Below, piece after piece: positions 32,778 to 44,326 of a stretch of 64,000 bases of DNA. The stretch's first letter is position 1, and every line of letters begins with the position of its first letter. The notes below the pieces were generated by a model that ran no database searches, was not told where the DNA came from, and saw only the letters and a program-made list of their open reading frames with translations. A program made the position numbers and the translations under genes. This DNA comes from Owenia fusiformis (taxonomy: Eukaryota; Annelida; Polychaeta; Sabellida; Oweniidae), in the NCBI GenBank assembly GCA_903813345.2, contig CAIIXF020000007.1, forward strand, positions 11,961,031 through 12,025,030, in the 5' to 3' direction.

Positions 32778-33821
32778 CAGGCCCGTAGCCAGGGGGGGGG
32801 GGGGGGGGGGTTCGGGTGAACCCCCCCCCCTTGGCCAAAGGTTTTTTCAAAATCATGCAGTTTTTGACCATTTTGAGCACTTCTCTAGTCACAGGCTGGT
32901 ATCGAAATATTTTTCCGCTGTGACGGAGCATACTATTTTTCATAAAAACACTAAGAATACTTCACGATTTATTTTTTAACTCATATGTTTCGTTATACCA
33001 TACAAAATTACTTACTCCATGCAATGGATATATCATTTGCGGGTAACTTTCACTTCTGTTTGAAGTCCAATTACGCTGGGAAGAAAAGCTATTGAAAATG
33101 GCGCCGGAGTATCATACTTCAAAATGTACCATTTCTTGTTTAACTTTCTAATGGCACGATATAGTGACACGATAATATTTACACATGGTTTCAGCATAAC
33201 TATGAAGGTATAAATGAGATGTTGATGTATATTTGGTCTTTTTAATTATTTTATAAAAAATAATGTTTAATTTTTTTGTCCGCTGTGACGGAGCAGTTGC
33301 AAATGTGAACTGTGAAAATGCTCCGTCACAGCGGACAAAAAATATTAATATTATCAAAAATTAAAAAGACCCAATGCATTAATATCTCATTAATACATTC
33401 AGAGTTATGCTGAAAACATATGTTAATATTATCGTGTCACTATATCATGCTATTAAAAAGTTAAAAAAGAAATGGTACATTTTAGAGTTTGATACTCTGG
33501 CGCCGTTTTCAATAGATTTTACTCCTAGCGTTATTGGACTTCAAACAGAAGTGAAGATTACACGCAAATGATATATCCATTGCATGGAGTAAGTAATTAT
33601 CTTTGATATAGTGAAACATATGAGTTAAAAAATAAATCGTGAAGCATTCTTAGTGTTTTTATGAAAAATAGCATGCTCCGTCACAGCGGACAAATCTTTC
33701 GATACCAGCCTGTGCTAGTGATTTTAGCCTAATTTGGGCCAAAATTGTCAAATGTGAACCCCCCCCTTGAAATTTTTGAAAATTGAACCCCCCCCCTTGG
33801 CAAATCCTGGCTACGGGCCTG
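32778..33821. mobile_element. 1.04 kb hAT-like foldback element
   Basis: The termini CAGGCCCGTAGCCAGG and CCTGGCTACGGGCCTG are perfect inverted repeats, each followed inward by a G or C homopolymer run. Nearly the whole element is palindromic, for example CAAACAGAAGTGAA and TTCACTTCTGTTTG, or ATATATCATTTGCG and CGCAAATGATATAT. Four copies of CCGCTGTGACGGAGCA in alternating orientation mark the outer arms and the loop (about 32910, 33281, 33322, 33674). CAGG...CCTG ends of this type are known from hAT elements. No exact 8 bp target duplication is seen, though AAGAA flanks both sides. No transposase is present. Confidence 0.8.
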
Positions 33822-33824
33822 AAG

Positions 33825-35735
33825 AATCATAACCAGTTATAAGGAAAACAAATCCCAAATATACCAAACTATGATCTGATGCCCAAAGAACAATGTTGGG
33901 CACTTTGTTGCCATTCAGGAATAAGTTATTTGCATCATTCAACCATTATTACTGCATCAGAATATACAAACTACCTTTATGTGTATTAGTCTATATACAT
34001 GTATTTGGTGATGGCATTTCAATTTTCTAGTTACATCTGTCAATGTGCATAACTTTTATAAACTCTTTAATTGAAGCAGAGCTTGTTTTTCCATTTTTCT
34101 TCTCTGCCATTTCTTGTAACATGTTGATAACACAGCACTCTAACATCATGGTATTTATGTAAGCACATTAGGTATTCTTGCTGCTCCCCTTAGTGGAATG
34201 GTAATTGAAAGATCCAATCCACAAGGGAGGATTTAAAGACAAATCTGTTTTTAATTTCTCGAGTGACCATATTTAGACCAATCAAAAACGGTTTGATGAT
34301 CTTATTATTCCAAACAAAACATCTTTTTAAGTTATGGTTTTTGCATTGACGTCATAAAGCAAAATAGTAAGAAATCCAGGAACTCAAGTTATAGCCACAA
34401 ATGTTAGATTTCTGCATAAAAGGGATGTCAATACATTTTGAATGCAGAGGTAGTAATTGGGCTATAAAATTTGAATCAAATCTAGTGACTGATATTTGTT
34501 ATCAACCAGACAGAAGGATGGACAGATAAATGATTGAATGGCTTCTCAATATCCCTATTTAAACTTTATGTGATAGAATTATTACATATTCAATATGTGA
34601 CAATAATGTCATCTCTTGATTTTGACACCCAACCTGCAGATCAGAAAAAACAATCCATATGTGGTATATATGAAAAATAGTAACTTAAAAAGCACTAAGG
34701 AAAAATTATAAAACCACCACAAACCCCTAGAAGTTATCAAAGTTAAACAAGAAGAGTATAATCCATCTGAATGTATGCATTTTCATCCTAAGGCTATTGA
34801 AGAACTAGTTCATACACTTAGTGAAAGCATCTGAATGTTACCTTAAAATTGTGGGTTTATGGAAATTATTTCTGTAGATTCCATGCCTGTTATGACAATC
34901 ACATTCTCAATATTGACGCCTCTTATTGGGTAAATAGACCATAAATAGTGCTGTAATCTAATCGTAAACCTCATTGAATAAACTGACCCACTCATTGTAT
35001 GAGTAATCATCATCAGAGGGCTTAGGCCAATAAAACCATTGGATAGAATACTCTCAAAACTGTCACTTGAGCAAAGTTGTTATTTCAGATTTTCTCTTTT
35101 ATGAGCAAAAGAAGGAGATAACTGCAAAAGGGATTGTATAAAAGGACAATGAACTCAGAATGCCAATTAGCCTGAGGGTTCTCAAAATGCTCACCATAAT
35201 AGTTCCTCCTGGTACCATTTGGTCAAAAAACATAAGAAAATGATGTACTGAAGATATTTTATTTAGATCTTTTTATTAAATGAAAGAAGTTAATCATTTA
35301 TTTTTATTTTTATTATAACATTTCTTTATTTCAAAATAATTTAATATGCATGCAGAAAATATTTGACAATCCTTATGTCACCAAAATGAGAATGAACAAG
35401 GGGAAAGCTGTTGTTGTAGTAGAAAGTGGAAAGTGGAAAGAAATGAGGGTAACTTGTAAAAGTATTGAGGTGTCACTGAGTGATCTGACACTACCAACTT
35501 GACTCTACTTTGATCTCATAGTTTGACATTAACTTTCTTTGTTCACTTTCTCAAACAAGATAACGCTTTCTGTAGGGGACCAATTGCAAACGTCAAATCT
35601 CACAAATTAGTCACATACTCAATCTCCAAAGAGAATTAATTGAGAAGTACAACTCGTTTTTCAATTAGACCATGTAAGGCTTGTTGTACATACTTGAAAG
35701 TTATCGATTACAGACTGACTACAAAAAGTTTGCAA
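33825..35735. other. Downstream flank of the allatotropin gene, nothing recognised
   Basis: No exon or repeat could be supported. A 40-codon minus-strand frame near 34040-34160 was considered and rejected. Confidence 0.5.
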
Positions 35736-35741
35736 TTTATT
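35736..35741 (-). promoter_or_regulatory. Poly(A) signal AATAAA of the allatotropin gene
   Basis: AATAAA on the minus strand lies 217 bases past the stop codon at 35959-35961, giving a 3' UTR of plausible length. It is inferred from position only. Confidence 0.5.
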
Positions 35742-35958
35742 CCTGTTTGCCAAGCTATCAAAAGGCCTCCAATACACACTGGGAGTTTGCATTTCGAGAC
35801 CCCCAATTTCCTGCTCTTTTCTGCTCATCATGTCCATGCATTCATTAGGAATTAGCAACTGATTCATATCAGTGCAAGTCAGTTGTATGGGCAATGTTAA
35901 GCATAAAGCGTTGAACTCATATTTCAATGACGCATTTAGCTTGGAGCTCATGCTAAAT

Positions 35959-36008
35959 TCACTTCACATCGATGAAGATGTTCATCTCTTCATTCAATGA
36001 CATTGTTC
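35959..36008 (-). other. Allatotropin gene exon 4 (last coding exon)
   Basis: The acceptor TGTTTTCCTCTAAAG precedes the exon, which begins GA to complete a glycine codon. It encodes GTMSLNEEMNIFIDVK and a TGA stop (35961-35959). The MSLNEE block matches the SSEEL end of other allatotropin precursors, which supports this otherwise very short exon. The 3' UTR continues to about 35720. Confidence 0.75.
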
Positions 36009-39000
36009 CTTTAGAGGAAAACACCTTAAATAAAATTTATATGCTCTTCAAGCTTTGGTTTATTCATTTGTTGCAGTGACTAATAGAAACAAAAGAAATG
36101 GACTACAGAACCATTATCCAAGTGTACAAAACTACAGAATGACCAGGATTTTTTAAACAATTGTCAAAAATCAGAAAATCCTCCTGATTTGCCTAGACTA
36201 GATAAGGTGATTTATTGTATATGTGAAGTAATTTATAGTATATGATTTAATTTCAGTCGAGACATACTCTTACATCAAGCAGTTCCAATACAAAAGTTGT
36301 GAAATTTGGGTCATTTCTCTCTTCTATAATTTGACATTGGTTGCTTTCTATTATATAAAGTATCATATTTGAAATTTGGATTATGGCAATGGCTTTGTGG
36401 ATGGATTTTGACACTTTGATACATTTATGGACTTCAAAACTGGATTTTGTCTGTCCCACATCATACAAGACTGAGTGCCCTATCTTGTATGTTAGTATGT
36501 ATGTATCTAGTATAGTATCTACAGCTATTTTTGATGTTATGAGTATTGGTTATCAATTTATATTTATTCTTCAACATGTACTCTTATGGTTTATGTATGA
36601 ATGAAATGTCTCTTGGAGTTATTGTCCTGAATTGTGATAATAATGCTTGAATAATGGGGGAAGGATATAAGATATTGTTTCTTTTCACTCAACTTTAATT
36701 TTTCATAACTGGGATAATTGTGTTTTTTTCATTATGACTGGTGTGCATTTAGATGCTTTCTTTCTTTTGCTGGGTTCTGCAACAATTTTTGTCCTTCTCC
36801 TTTGGCACTTGTGCATACATGTATTGACACATCTGTTGATCAGAAAAAATGAATGGAGGGGGAGTAACTGATTTATATTAGAAAATTTACTGCCCCCTCC
36901 GTTCACTTTCCCTTACATTCAATTCTAATTATTTTCAATTATTTTTTCTATAACATATGGAAACTTATTCTAAAAAGCCAGAAATGACATCATTTTTTGA
37001 TAATACCATCAGTTACAAAATCACATACTCACCATTGGTGTCTATATATGTTTCCACAAAGGCCTTTGCTAATTCATCACTTTTAGTTAACAGTTGAGCC
37101 AGTTCATCTGTTGTAAAAATATGTTTGCTGAAATCAGAATAAGTTGGAATATAAATTAAGTATATTTAAAACCATTAAAATAGTATAATTAAAAAGCAGA
37201 TTTTTTCGTCACCTGCAGGTTCCCAAGGGATTTTATTTGTGACAATTATATCCGGTGCTCTGGATATTAACGAGAGAAAATATCAAACCCATAAACAAGT
37301 CAATGAGTCTACCCATATTATCCAACTGTCACAATGACCATCTTATAGTTGAATCCTTTTAGTTGAGTAATAGCTTTTATGCCACAATTGCATGACCAGA
37401 CCAGAAAACAAGCAATAGTGTCAAAGTGTTTTATGTTTCATGTCAATGTGTGTAAATACATCGACCTTGACCTTGAAATTTTTTTACTTTTTCCGACCTA
37501 AAGTATAGGGATTTTGTGATTAAGCTGAATAAAATTTGTATATAATTATATTAAACAAAGAGAAAGGGGAACAAAATTCAAAGTAACCATGACATATAAA
37601 CAATTCGAACATGACATAATGGCAGACCATATAATGAATATTCGAGTTTTCATGTTCGAATCATAATATAGACCTCAGAGCAGGTGTAATATCATCGAAT
37701 ACACCCCTTGGGGCTAGGCACAAAAGCTTTTGAATCTTTCAGCATTCCTTTTTATGTTCTTCTCCTCAAGCATCATCCCTTTTCCACTGGGTCTAGAGAC
37801 CCTGTGGTATAAAAGGTCAATTTGTTTCTCAGATTCATATGTGGTGGTTCATGGTCTGGTGTTAAGTCCACGGACCCAATCAGAACGCTCTGCTTCGTCA
37901 TGTGACAAAATATTGAAAATGTCAATACAGACTAAAATAACTAGACAACAGCAATGCCAAAGCGCAGCAAATCCCATCGAACAGCCATTACTGGCATTTT
38001 TATGAACAAAATATGTAGCAAAAATGGCCGCCATTTTTCAAAATGGCCGCCTTCTACCAAAAGTGTCATAAGCCAGTGTGCCATGCTTATAGTATTCACA
38101 TACCAAATGCATGGTTTACTATATGACCGCAGTCGACGGTCTATTACCGGCGACTCTTGCAGTTAGCCTGGTCCACTGACAAGGAAAAATCAAAAATCGA
38201 AGACTAAAACACCTCAAATCCACATTCAAGGTCTTCTTGACACGCGTATGGTATATAGGAAGCAGAATGTTGGATAGAACGTTAGGTGAAAATGGGGCTG
38301 GAATCCAATGACAATATCACCGGGAAATCATTAAAAGGTACGTGAGCATTTTTCTATCAATGTCGGGAAAAGATTCCCGGGGATTTAGGATACCAGTGAT
38401 TGTGAATATCGGCAGAAATTAGGTACATCCGGGGGTTTTCTTTGTAGCTAATGAAAATAGATGTTAGCCTTGTTGAAATATCCAAACTTCGATCTATTTT
38501 GACATCAGGTCCATGATCGTTGGATACGTCTATGCACTATTTACTCAACCTTTAAATGAGCGGCCATTTTGAAAATCGGCTCTCGATCAGAACTTCTACC
38601 CCCATAGGGTATATGTGTAGAAATATGAACAAAATCGGGCCAACGGTATTTGAGTTATTGCCTGGACGGACGGAGGCATTCCCTATATCCCTCTGAACTT
38701 CGTTCGGTGGGATAAATATTACATCATTGATTGGCTGATTGGTTTTGTGGTGTCTAAGATTTATCTGGTGAGGTAGGAACAATTGAAACCTTGTGAATCA
38801 AGACGCTCCTGAAATCCAATTTAAACTTCTGGGAACTTTTAATAATTTTTTAAAAATTGGTCAATTTGAAGCAATTTGATAAAATACCTTTTCGACTTGG
38901 AGAAAGTAATTGAAGGTCAAATCTAAAGTCAGATTTGAACTTCTGAGAACTTGTACCATTAAATTTGTACTTGGTAGATAAAGGAGTGGTATCGATATGG

Positions 39001-42000
39001 AGAACTGAATTCAACAATGTTTTTCTCTTAAACCAATCATTGAAAACATTCTGTAAAAAACACGGTATTTTATGTAATGTTGACTGATTGGCAACAATTT
39101 AATGAGAAAATTATTTAGAAATATTTTATATAACTGTTTTGGTTAACATTTTTTGTTTTTCTAGTGCAATTGTTTTTGCTCCTTTCTACCAATTCTTGAG
39201 AATGAAATAAAATGTCTTTCCGAACCTTGTTGGAACAAAATAGCATATACAACATGTTTTTAGACCTCTCAATATTATAGTTATATAAAGGAATTTTTGG
39301 TTGATTTTAAAAAAGTATTCAAAAAGTTAAAACAAAATCCCTCCAAAATAGATAAAAATAAAGATAAACCTTTTATTTCATTAACAAGATACTTTTTTAA
39401 AATCAACCAAAATTTCCTTTGTACAATTACAATATTGAGAGACCTAAACATGTTGTGTTTATGTTGTTTTGTTCCAATGGGGTTCGGAAAGATGTTTCAT
39501 TTCACTCTGGAAACATGATACCAAGAACAAAACAAGTGTTTGATGTGTTTTCTAAAACAAGATGAAAGTATATATATATTTTTCCAATTATATTGTTACC
39601 ATTCAAAAGATGACCATTAAATTGACAATGTGTAAAATTTTCAGAATTTTTTGATGACTGGTTTAAGAGAAATGTGTGTTCAAAAAGTTCGCCATATCGA
39701 TACCCATCCTTTGAGTCTAAACAGTACTAGTTAAGTTATTGGAAGTTTTAAGAATTTGTTACAAATAGGAAACATCAGATACCAACCAATGAACACTGTC
39801 AAAAAAAAGATGGAGAACATAACACTTTTGGTGGTGACATAAAAATGCCTAAAAACTAAACAACTCTAGATTCTTAGAAATTTAAAATCAATCAATCAAG
39901 TTGTTAAGACAAGGAAAATCAGATGCCCCCCTATCCACATGATTGACAACAATTTAATCCCTTTAGAGGTATGAAAATGGCTCAGATGGTGATTTGTATA
40001 ATCTTGAAGAGCCAATGGTGTAAATTAGTGCATTTAGTTGAGATGACTATCTAAATGTCACCCATTCCTTTACAGGCACATCTGGATTCTACATAAAAAG
40101 TGTCACATAGCCTTTTTAACATTACTTTGTTTGTGTCATGCAGTACAACCTTTTGCCAACTTGAAACTAAAACTAATATGCATTTACCATTTCAAAACTT
40201 TTCATTTCATTTCAAATATTGTAAGAGACATTTCAAACAATTCCTTTTTTATTTTCAGTCAAAAGAGAATTGATCAATAGGACTTGAACAAAAAAGATTA
40301 TTGCTATGAGGATTCAGACTAATATTTTTATCTGACCAATTAGAAATTGGATAAAGAAGCATTGGAATTTGGAGGAATGGATTTTGGATGGGTGAGTTTT
40401 GGAAAAATAGAATTCCAGCCAATGGAATATGTTCAAAGAGGGGAAAAAACAGCAAAAGAGATGTTGACCACCATACTTAAGATCCTGCCTCTAATGCCAG
40501 AGATCTTGACCCAAAAATTGGAAATCTTAAAATGTTGATTATCCTGACAAAACTAGAAAAACAGCAACTCCACGGAGTAGCAAATCCCACCGAACAAAAC
40601 ATATTATGCTTATTATAGCTAGTGTAAATGTTGAAATGTTTGTGCACTTTGTGATAGAAGCATGAAATTTGGCACAAAGTTAGTTTATACCATTGAACCA
40701 AATCCGTTCACTGGTATATGAGTTATCAAAGATTACGTTTTTTACAAAAATTGGCCCCCATCTTGAAAATTATTTCTTGAACAAAGTTACTGTGTCCCTA
40801 GACATAATCATATAAAATTTCAACCAAATCTGTTCACTGGTAATTGAATTATCAAAAATTACGTTTTTTACGAAAAATTGCCGCCATTTTGAAATTAAGC
40901 GGCCATCTTGAAAATTTTTTGTCGAACATAGCTACTGTGTCCCTAAGCATCATCATATAAAATTTGAACCAAATCAGTTCACTGGTATTTGAGTTATCAA
41001 AGATTACATATTTTTACGAAAAATGGCCACCATTTTGAAATTAAGTGGCCATCTTGAAAATCTCTTTTTGTGCGAAACTCCTTTGTCCCTAGGCATCAGC
41101 ATATAAAATTTGAACCAAATCCGTCAACTTGTATTTGAGTTATCAACGATTACATTTTTTATGAAAAATGGCGGCCATTTTGAATTGAGCGGCCATATTG
41201 GAAATTCCTTCTCAAGCAGAGGTCCTACACTCATAAGACATAAGCCTATAAAATTTGAACCAAATCCGTCAACCGGTATTGGAGTTATCGCCCGGACACA
41301 CAGACAAACGAACGGACGTCATTTGTTGTTGCTGCATTGGTTTCTTCATTCATTTTCTTCTTGCTTTGTCTTGATTTGATTGCGATGTTACTTATCTTTC
41401 TTCAGGGTCCACAGACTTGAGACTGCGCATAGGTGGGTTAAACGTTTTGATTCGGCCGGAAAACTCTCCCCTTCCCCTTACTGTTGGTACGGACGGACGG
41501 CTTCTCTATATCCCCCTCGAACTTCGTTCGGTGGGATAATGAGATCTGTACCAAATAGGCCTGCTGAAGATCTTAAAAGTATATGAGGTAGTCTCTGTGG
41601 ACAGGGAAATTTTGCAGCTAATGTTTTTGACTTTGTGATAATACATTCCTCTGCACTCAATTTATTTCTATAATGAAAGGACAAGTCTTGGTTTGGATAT
41701 AACTGGGCTAATAATTTTTTTATAAAAAATAGAAAGAAATAACACCCAAATTAAATTGTGAATATTCAAAAGAGGACATTAAAACCTACATTATGTAAAA
41801 ATATCAAAATTGTCCGAAGCAGGCGTAACGTGCAGTAGACTGATTCAATAAAGGACAATTCTCGGTTTGGAGAATGAAGTTCACCAGTCTACTGCACTAA
41901 TTATCTTTTTATGAAAAATATAATTAAATTACGGATATTCAAAATATCAAAATTGTCTAAAGCAGGCATAATGTGCGGTAGGCTGATGAATTTCGTTCTC

Positions 42001-42716
42001 CAAACCGAGACGTCTTTTATAATAGTTGACCTATGAATGGTACTTCGATAACTGAGGGAGCCATTAGCCAACTGATCAGTTAGGTTATAATAATATAATT
42101 ACAAATCATTGCCAAATTGCTTTGAAGTAACAAATCAATAGAGCACAATCAGAACAGCAGAACAGTGCTTGTTAAATCAGTGAACATCAATGACACACAT
42201 ATCACCAGTTACACTGTCACACACAGTAGAGTGACATATAGATATTTAGCCATTTATATTGAAATTTTTCATCTCAATATATACACTATTTCAGTCACCA
42301 TAATGTCAAAAGAATGGCAGGTCATTGTGACATATTTATTTATTTAGAAAATTATGACTTTGGGCAAGGTAAGAAGAAGTCATTGTGACATATTTCTTCA
42401 TTTGAAAAATTATGACTTTGGGCAAAATAAAAGTCTAAAAGTTAGAATCCAAGCTAGGACAAGTTCATCTGTATATATCAGCTCACTAATTAACTCTGCC
42501 ACCTGCTATCAATACTTGTAGAAGGGGCAACAAGTCAACTCACCTATTTTTGGTATTATAATCATATGGGAAGCCATCATTACGTTTGCCATAGCCGTGA
42601 CTGAATCGTGTACCTGCGCCTGACCTGAATCCACGTTTCTGTCTGTTTGGTGCGGGCACTGCCTCTATGGCTAGCACAAGGACTCCAATCACCAGGAAAC
42701 ATAGTCCTATCTTCAT
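35959..42716 (-). CDS. Allatotropin/orexin-type neuropeptide precursor (spliced, 3 coding exons)
   Basis: The precursor has 105 residues from exons 42716-42544, 37127-37033 and 36008-35959 (minus strand). It opens with a signal peptide (MKIGLCFLVIGVLVLAIEA). A short spacer ending QKR precedes the peptide GFRSGAGTRFSHGY, then G-K-R: convertase sites on both sides and a glycine for C-terminal amidation. The 14-residue GFR...HGY-amide form matches lophotrochozoan allatotropin-related peptides; insect allatotropin is GFKNVEMMTARGF-amide. The C-terminal flank (FTTDELAQLLTKSDELAKAF, then VETYIDTNGTMSLNEE) aligns with the conserved tail of insect precursors (FVNEML...FIDLNQDGMLSSEEL). Secreted from neurons, it would act on an orexin-like GPCR. 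Exon phases agree at both junctions (AG|C giving Ser, G|GA giving Gly). It looks intact. Confidence 0.88.
36503..36840 (+). repeat. Dispersed repeat R1 copy, in intron 3 of the allatotropin gene
   Basis: ATTTTTGATGTTATGAGTAT, TTATTCTTCAACATGTA, GAATGAAATGTC, AATTGTGATAA and GGTTCTGCAACAATTTTTGT occur in order. This is the fullest copy of R1 in the window. Confidence 0.75.
37033..37127 (-). other. Allatotropin gene exon 3
   Basis: A 95 bp exon sits between acceptor TTATTCTGATTTCAG and donor GTGAGTATG. With AG from the previous exon its first C makes Ser, followed by KHIFTTDELAQLLTKSDEL and AKAFVETYIDTN; its last G starts the glycine completed by exon 4. It encodes the conserved C-terminal flanking peptide. 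Confidence 0.85.
37938..38715 (+). mobile_element. ~146 bp array element, copy 3, interrupted
   Basis: It begins CTAGACAACAGCAATGCC then AGCAAATCCCATCGAAC and ends CCTCTGAACTTCGTTCGGTG then GGATAA, matching copies 28848-29677 and 40550-41538. Only single starting and closing array units remain (AATGGCCGCCATTTTTCAAA and GCGGCCATTTTGAAAATCGG), separated by the ~455 bp repeat at 38100-38556. It lies in intron 2 of the allatotropin gene. Confidence 0.7.
38100..38556 (-). repeat. ~455 bp dispersed repeat R2, copy 1
   Basis: The segment from CCAAATGCATGG to ACTCAACCTTTAAATG matches the reverse complement of 54597-55062 along its length. Shared words include ACTCTTGCAGTTAGCCTGG, ATAGAACGTTAGGTGAAAA, CACCGGGAAATCATTAAAAG and GTGATTGTGAATATCGGCAG. 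No terminal repeat or long ORF is seen. It sits inside the array element at 37938-38715. Confidence 0.85.
38980..39714. mobile_element. ~0.73 kb foldback MITE (family F1, copy 2)
   Basis: The ends AAAGGAGTGGTATCGATATG and CATATCGATACCCATCCTTT are inverted, and the interior folds (GGTTGATTTTAAAAAAGTAT with ATACTTTTTTAAAATCAACC; GACCTCTCAATATT with AATATTGAGAGACC). It matches 27257-27966 and lies in intron 2 of the allatotropin gene. It has no coding capacity. Confidence 0.85.
40550..41538 (+). mobile_element. ~146 bp array element, copy 2
   Basis: It is closely similar to copy 1 (28848-29677), with the same start (AACTAGAAAAACAGCAACTC), the same order of five units and the same end (TTCGTTCGGTGGGATAAT). 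It differs by an extra ~180 bp at about 41315-41495, inserted in the CGGACGGACGG tract. It lies in intron 2 of the allatotropin gene. Confidence 0.85.
41676..42015. mobile_element. Foldback MITE family F2, copy 1 (diverged)
   Basis: GAAAGGACAAGTCTTGGTTT at the left, GGACAATTCTCGGTTTGGAG in the middle and TCTCCAAACCGAGACGTC at the right match the F2 element at 45489-45885. Internal AATATTCAAAAGAGGACATT is also shared, inverted. It lies in intron 2 of the allatotropin gene. Confidence 0.65.
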
Positions 42717-42725
42717 TGCTCAACC
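42544..42725 (-). other. Allatotropin gene exon 2 (start codon, signal peptide, mature peptide)
   Basis: The acceptor CTTTACATCTTCCAG is followed by GGTTGAGCA and the ATG at 42716-42714. Fifty-seven full codons end with DYNTKN and AG, then donor GTGAGT. The start is chosen because it is the first ATG after the acceptor and opens directly into a hydrophobic signal peptide. The whole amidated peptide and both KR sites lie in this one exon. Confidence 0.9.
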
Positions 42726-43074
42726 CTGGAAGATGTAAAGCAACAAGGTATGTTTTAATCATAACGATAAAGAAATTGCAAACAGTTGATATCTTGTCAT
42801 ACATATTTTCAAAGGAAAGAAATAATTCTGACTGCTTTTGATCTTTCAGATTATTTTACAATAATGTCATCCCAATTCTAACGAATTTAGACATTTCTTC
42901 ATCTTAATTCTTCAAATTCAGTTTCAGGTATGAACATGTTTAGAGATAAGTAGTAAGGTGACATAAAAATTACACCAAACATACAGAACATCTAATAAAA
43001 AAATCATTAAAGTATAAGGCCTATTTTTGATAATGTGACCTAAAAAGGCCTAAAAGGCCAAATTATGCCCAAAA

Positions 43075-43160
43075 AGGCCTATATTTCTTTAAATATATTT
43101 TTTCTGGGCCTAAAGGGGGGGGGGGGGGGGCATGGACCCCTCTGGATCCACCAGTGATAC
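43075..43160 (-). repeat. Solo hAT-like transposon end
   Basis: Read on the minus strand, CACTGGTGGATCCAGAGGGG TCCATG followed by a poly(C) run resembles the CAGTGGCGGATCCAGGGGG terminus of animal hAT elements. The opposite end was not found. Several AAAAGGCCTA words lie alongside. Confidence 0.45.
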
Positions 43161-43725
43161 ATAACATTTAATTTAAACTGATCATAATGTTCCCATATTT
43201 AACCTAGATAAGTAAACTGTTTCATTTCTAGCAGATACACAGAATGGACACTTAACAAATAATGAGATTTCCAAGTGGCCAGGATAATAATCATTATTTA
43301 TCGGTCAAAGACAATTGTCTTTTACGTAAAATGGACACACATAAAAGTACTAAACTTTCTCTATTGCATGTAAGACAGCACTGCCAATTAAATCCCAAAT
43401 GAATATGGTCCATTCAATGATCATTTGGGTGAAGCAAACCTGTACCAACTATGCAAAGTTTAACCTCAGATTCCACAAGCCAAGGCCTGAATTAATTTGT
43501 TTGTTAAGGCAGTAGTCTTTTTGCTCTGATTAAAATGCAGTCACCATTCATAGACAAATTGATTCATCTATGAGAGACATATAATGACAATTTCAATCAC
43601 ATTTTTTCACTACTATGTTTTCCTTTTCAATTTTGTTATAGAGCAGTAGAAAATTAAATTAAAAAACAGGTTACATATACACTGGATGCTTTTGCATTGA
43701 ACAATAATAACACAATTAAGGCCAA

Positions 43726-43830
43726 CATTTTGGAGGTAAACATCCAAAGCAAAACCATTAACAACAATAGCGAGAAACAATACAAAACAATAGCGGGATA
43801 TAAGAAACTGCAAGGGATCACCTATCCTGG
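43726..43830 (+). repeat. ~105 bp direct duplication, copy 1
   Basis: CATTTTGGAGGTAAACATCC through GGATCACCTATCCTGG recurs at 44327-44431 with about two differences, 601 bp away. No transposon features are seen. Confidence 0.9.
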
Positions 43831-44326
43831 ATTAATCAAAAGAAGTCATTAACATTGATTACAACTATGTTTAATAACTGAAGCAAAACTTCCAGATTTG
43901 TCAGAAAAGATGTGACAAGTAATTATATCTCAATGATTCTCATCTTTATTGACTTCAGAACTGATTTAACTCAAACTTAAGCACTTTTTCTTGTAAAATC
44001 CTTCTGGGATACCCAGTTAGTGCAACTTAAGGCAACCAATGCATTTACACATTAAAAAGGTTCAGACATCTCCAAGTTATGTTTCCATAAGCACAAAGTT
44101 ATAACTATACAGATCCCAAAATTTTCTATTTCAAAGATATATAACTTAACTTAAAATGTTCATCTCTCATTCAGAATGAATAGCAGGTTTAAACATCTCC
44201 AATATGTTTTCGTAAGCACAAAGTTATAACTATACTAAGAAGAAACCTAAAAGACAAGATTAACTTTGAAAACATGAGAAAATATGAATAACAGATCCAA
44301 CAATATCACGCGGTACTAACTCACAT

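Noticed and set aside
34030-34160. Minus-strand 40-codon frame (MLECCVINMLQEMAEKKNGK) as the last allatotropin exon
   Set aside because: It has no acceptor and does not match the conserved tail; the exon at 35959-36008 fits phase, acceptor and motif.
23660-41538. CRISPR-like reading of the regularly spaced repeats
   Set aside because: Units are 145-163 bp with no short conserved repeat and variable spacers, and the genome is eukaryotic.
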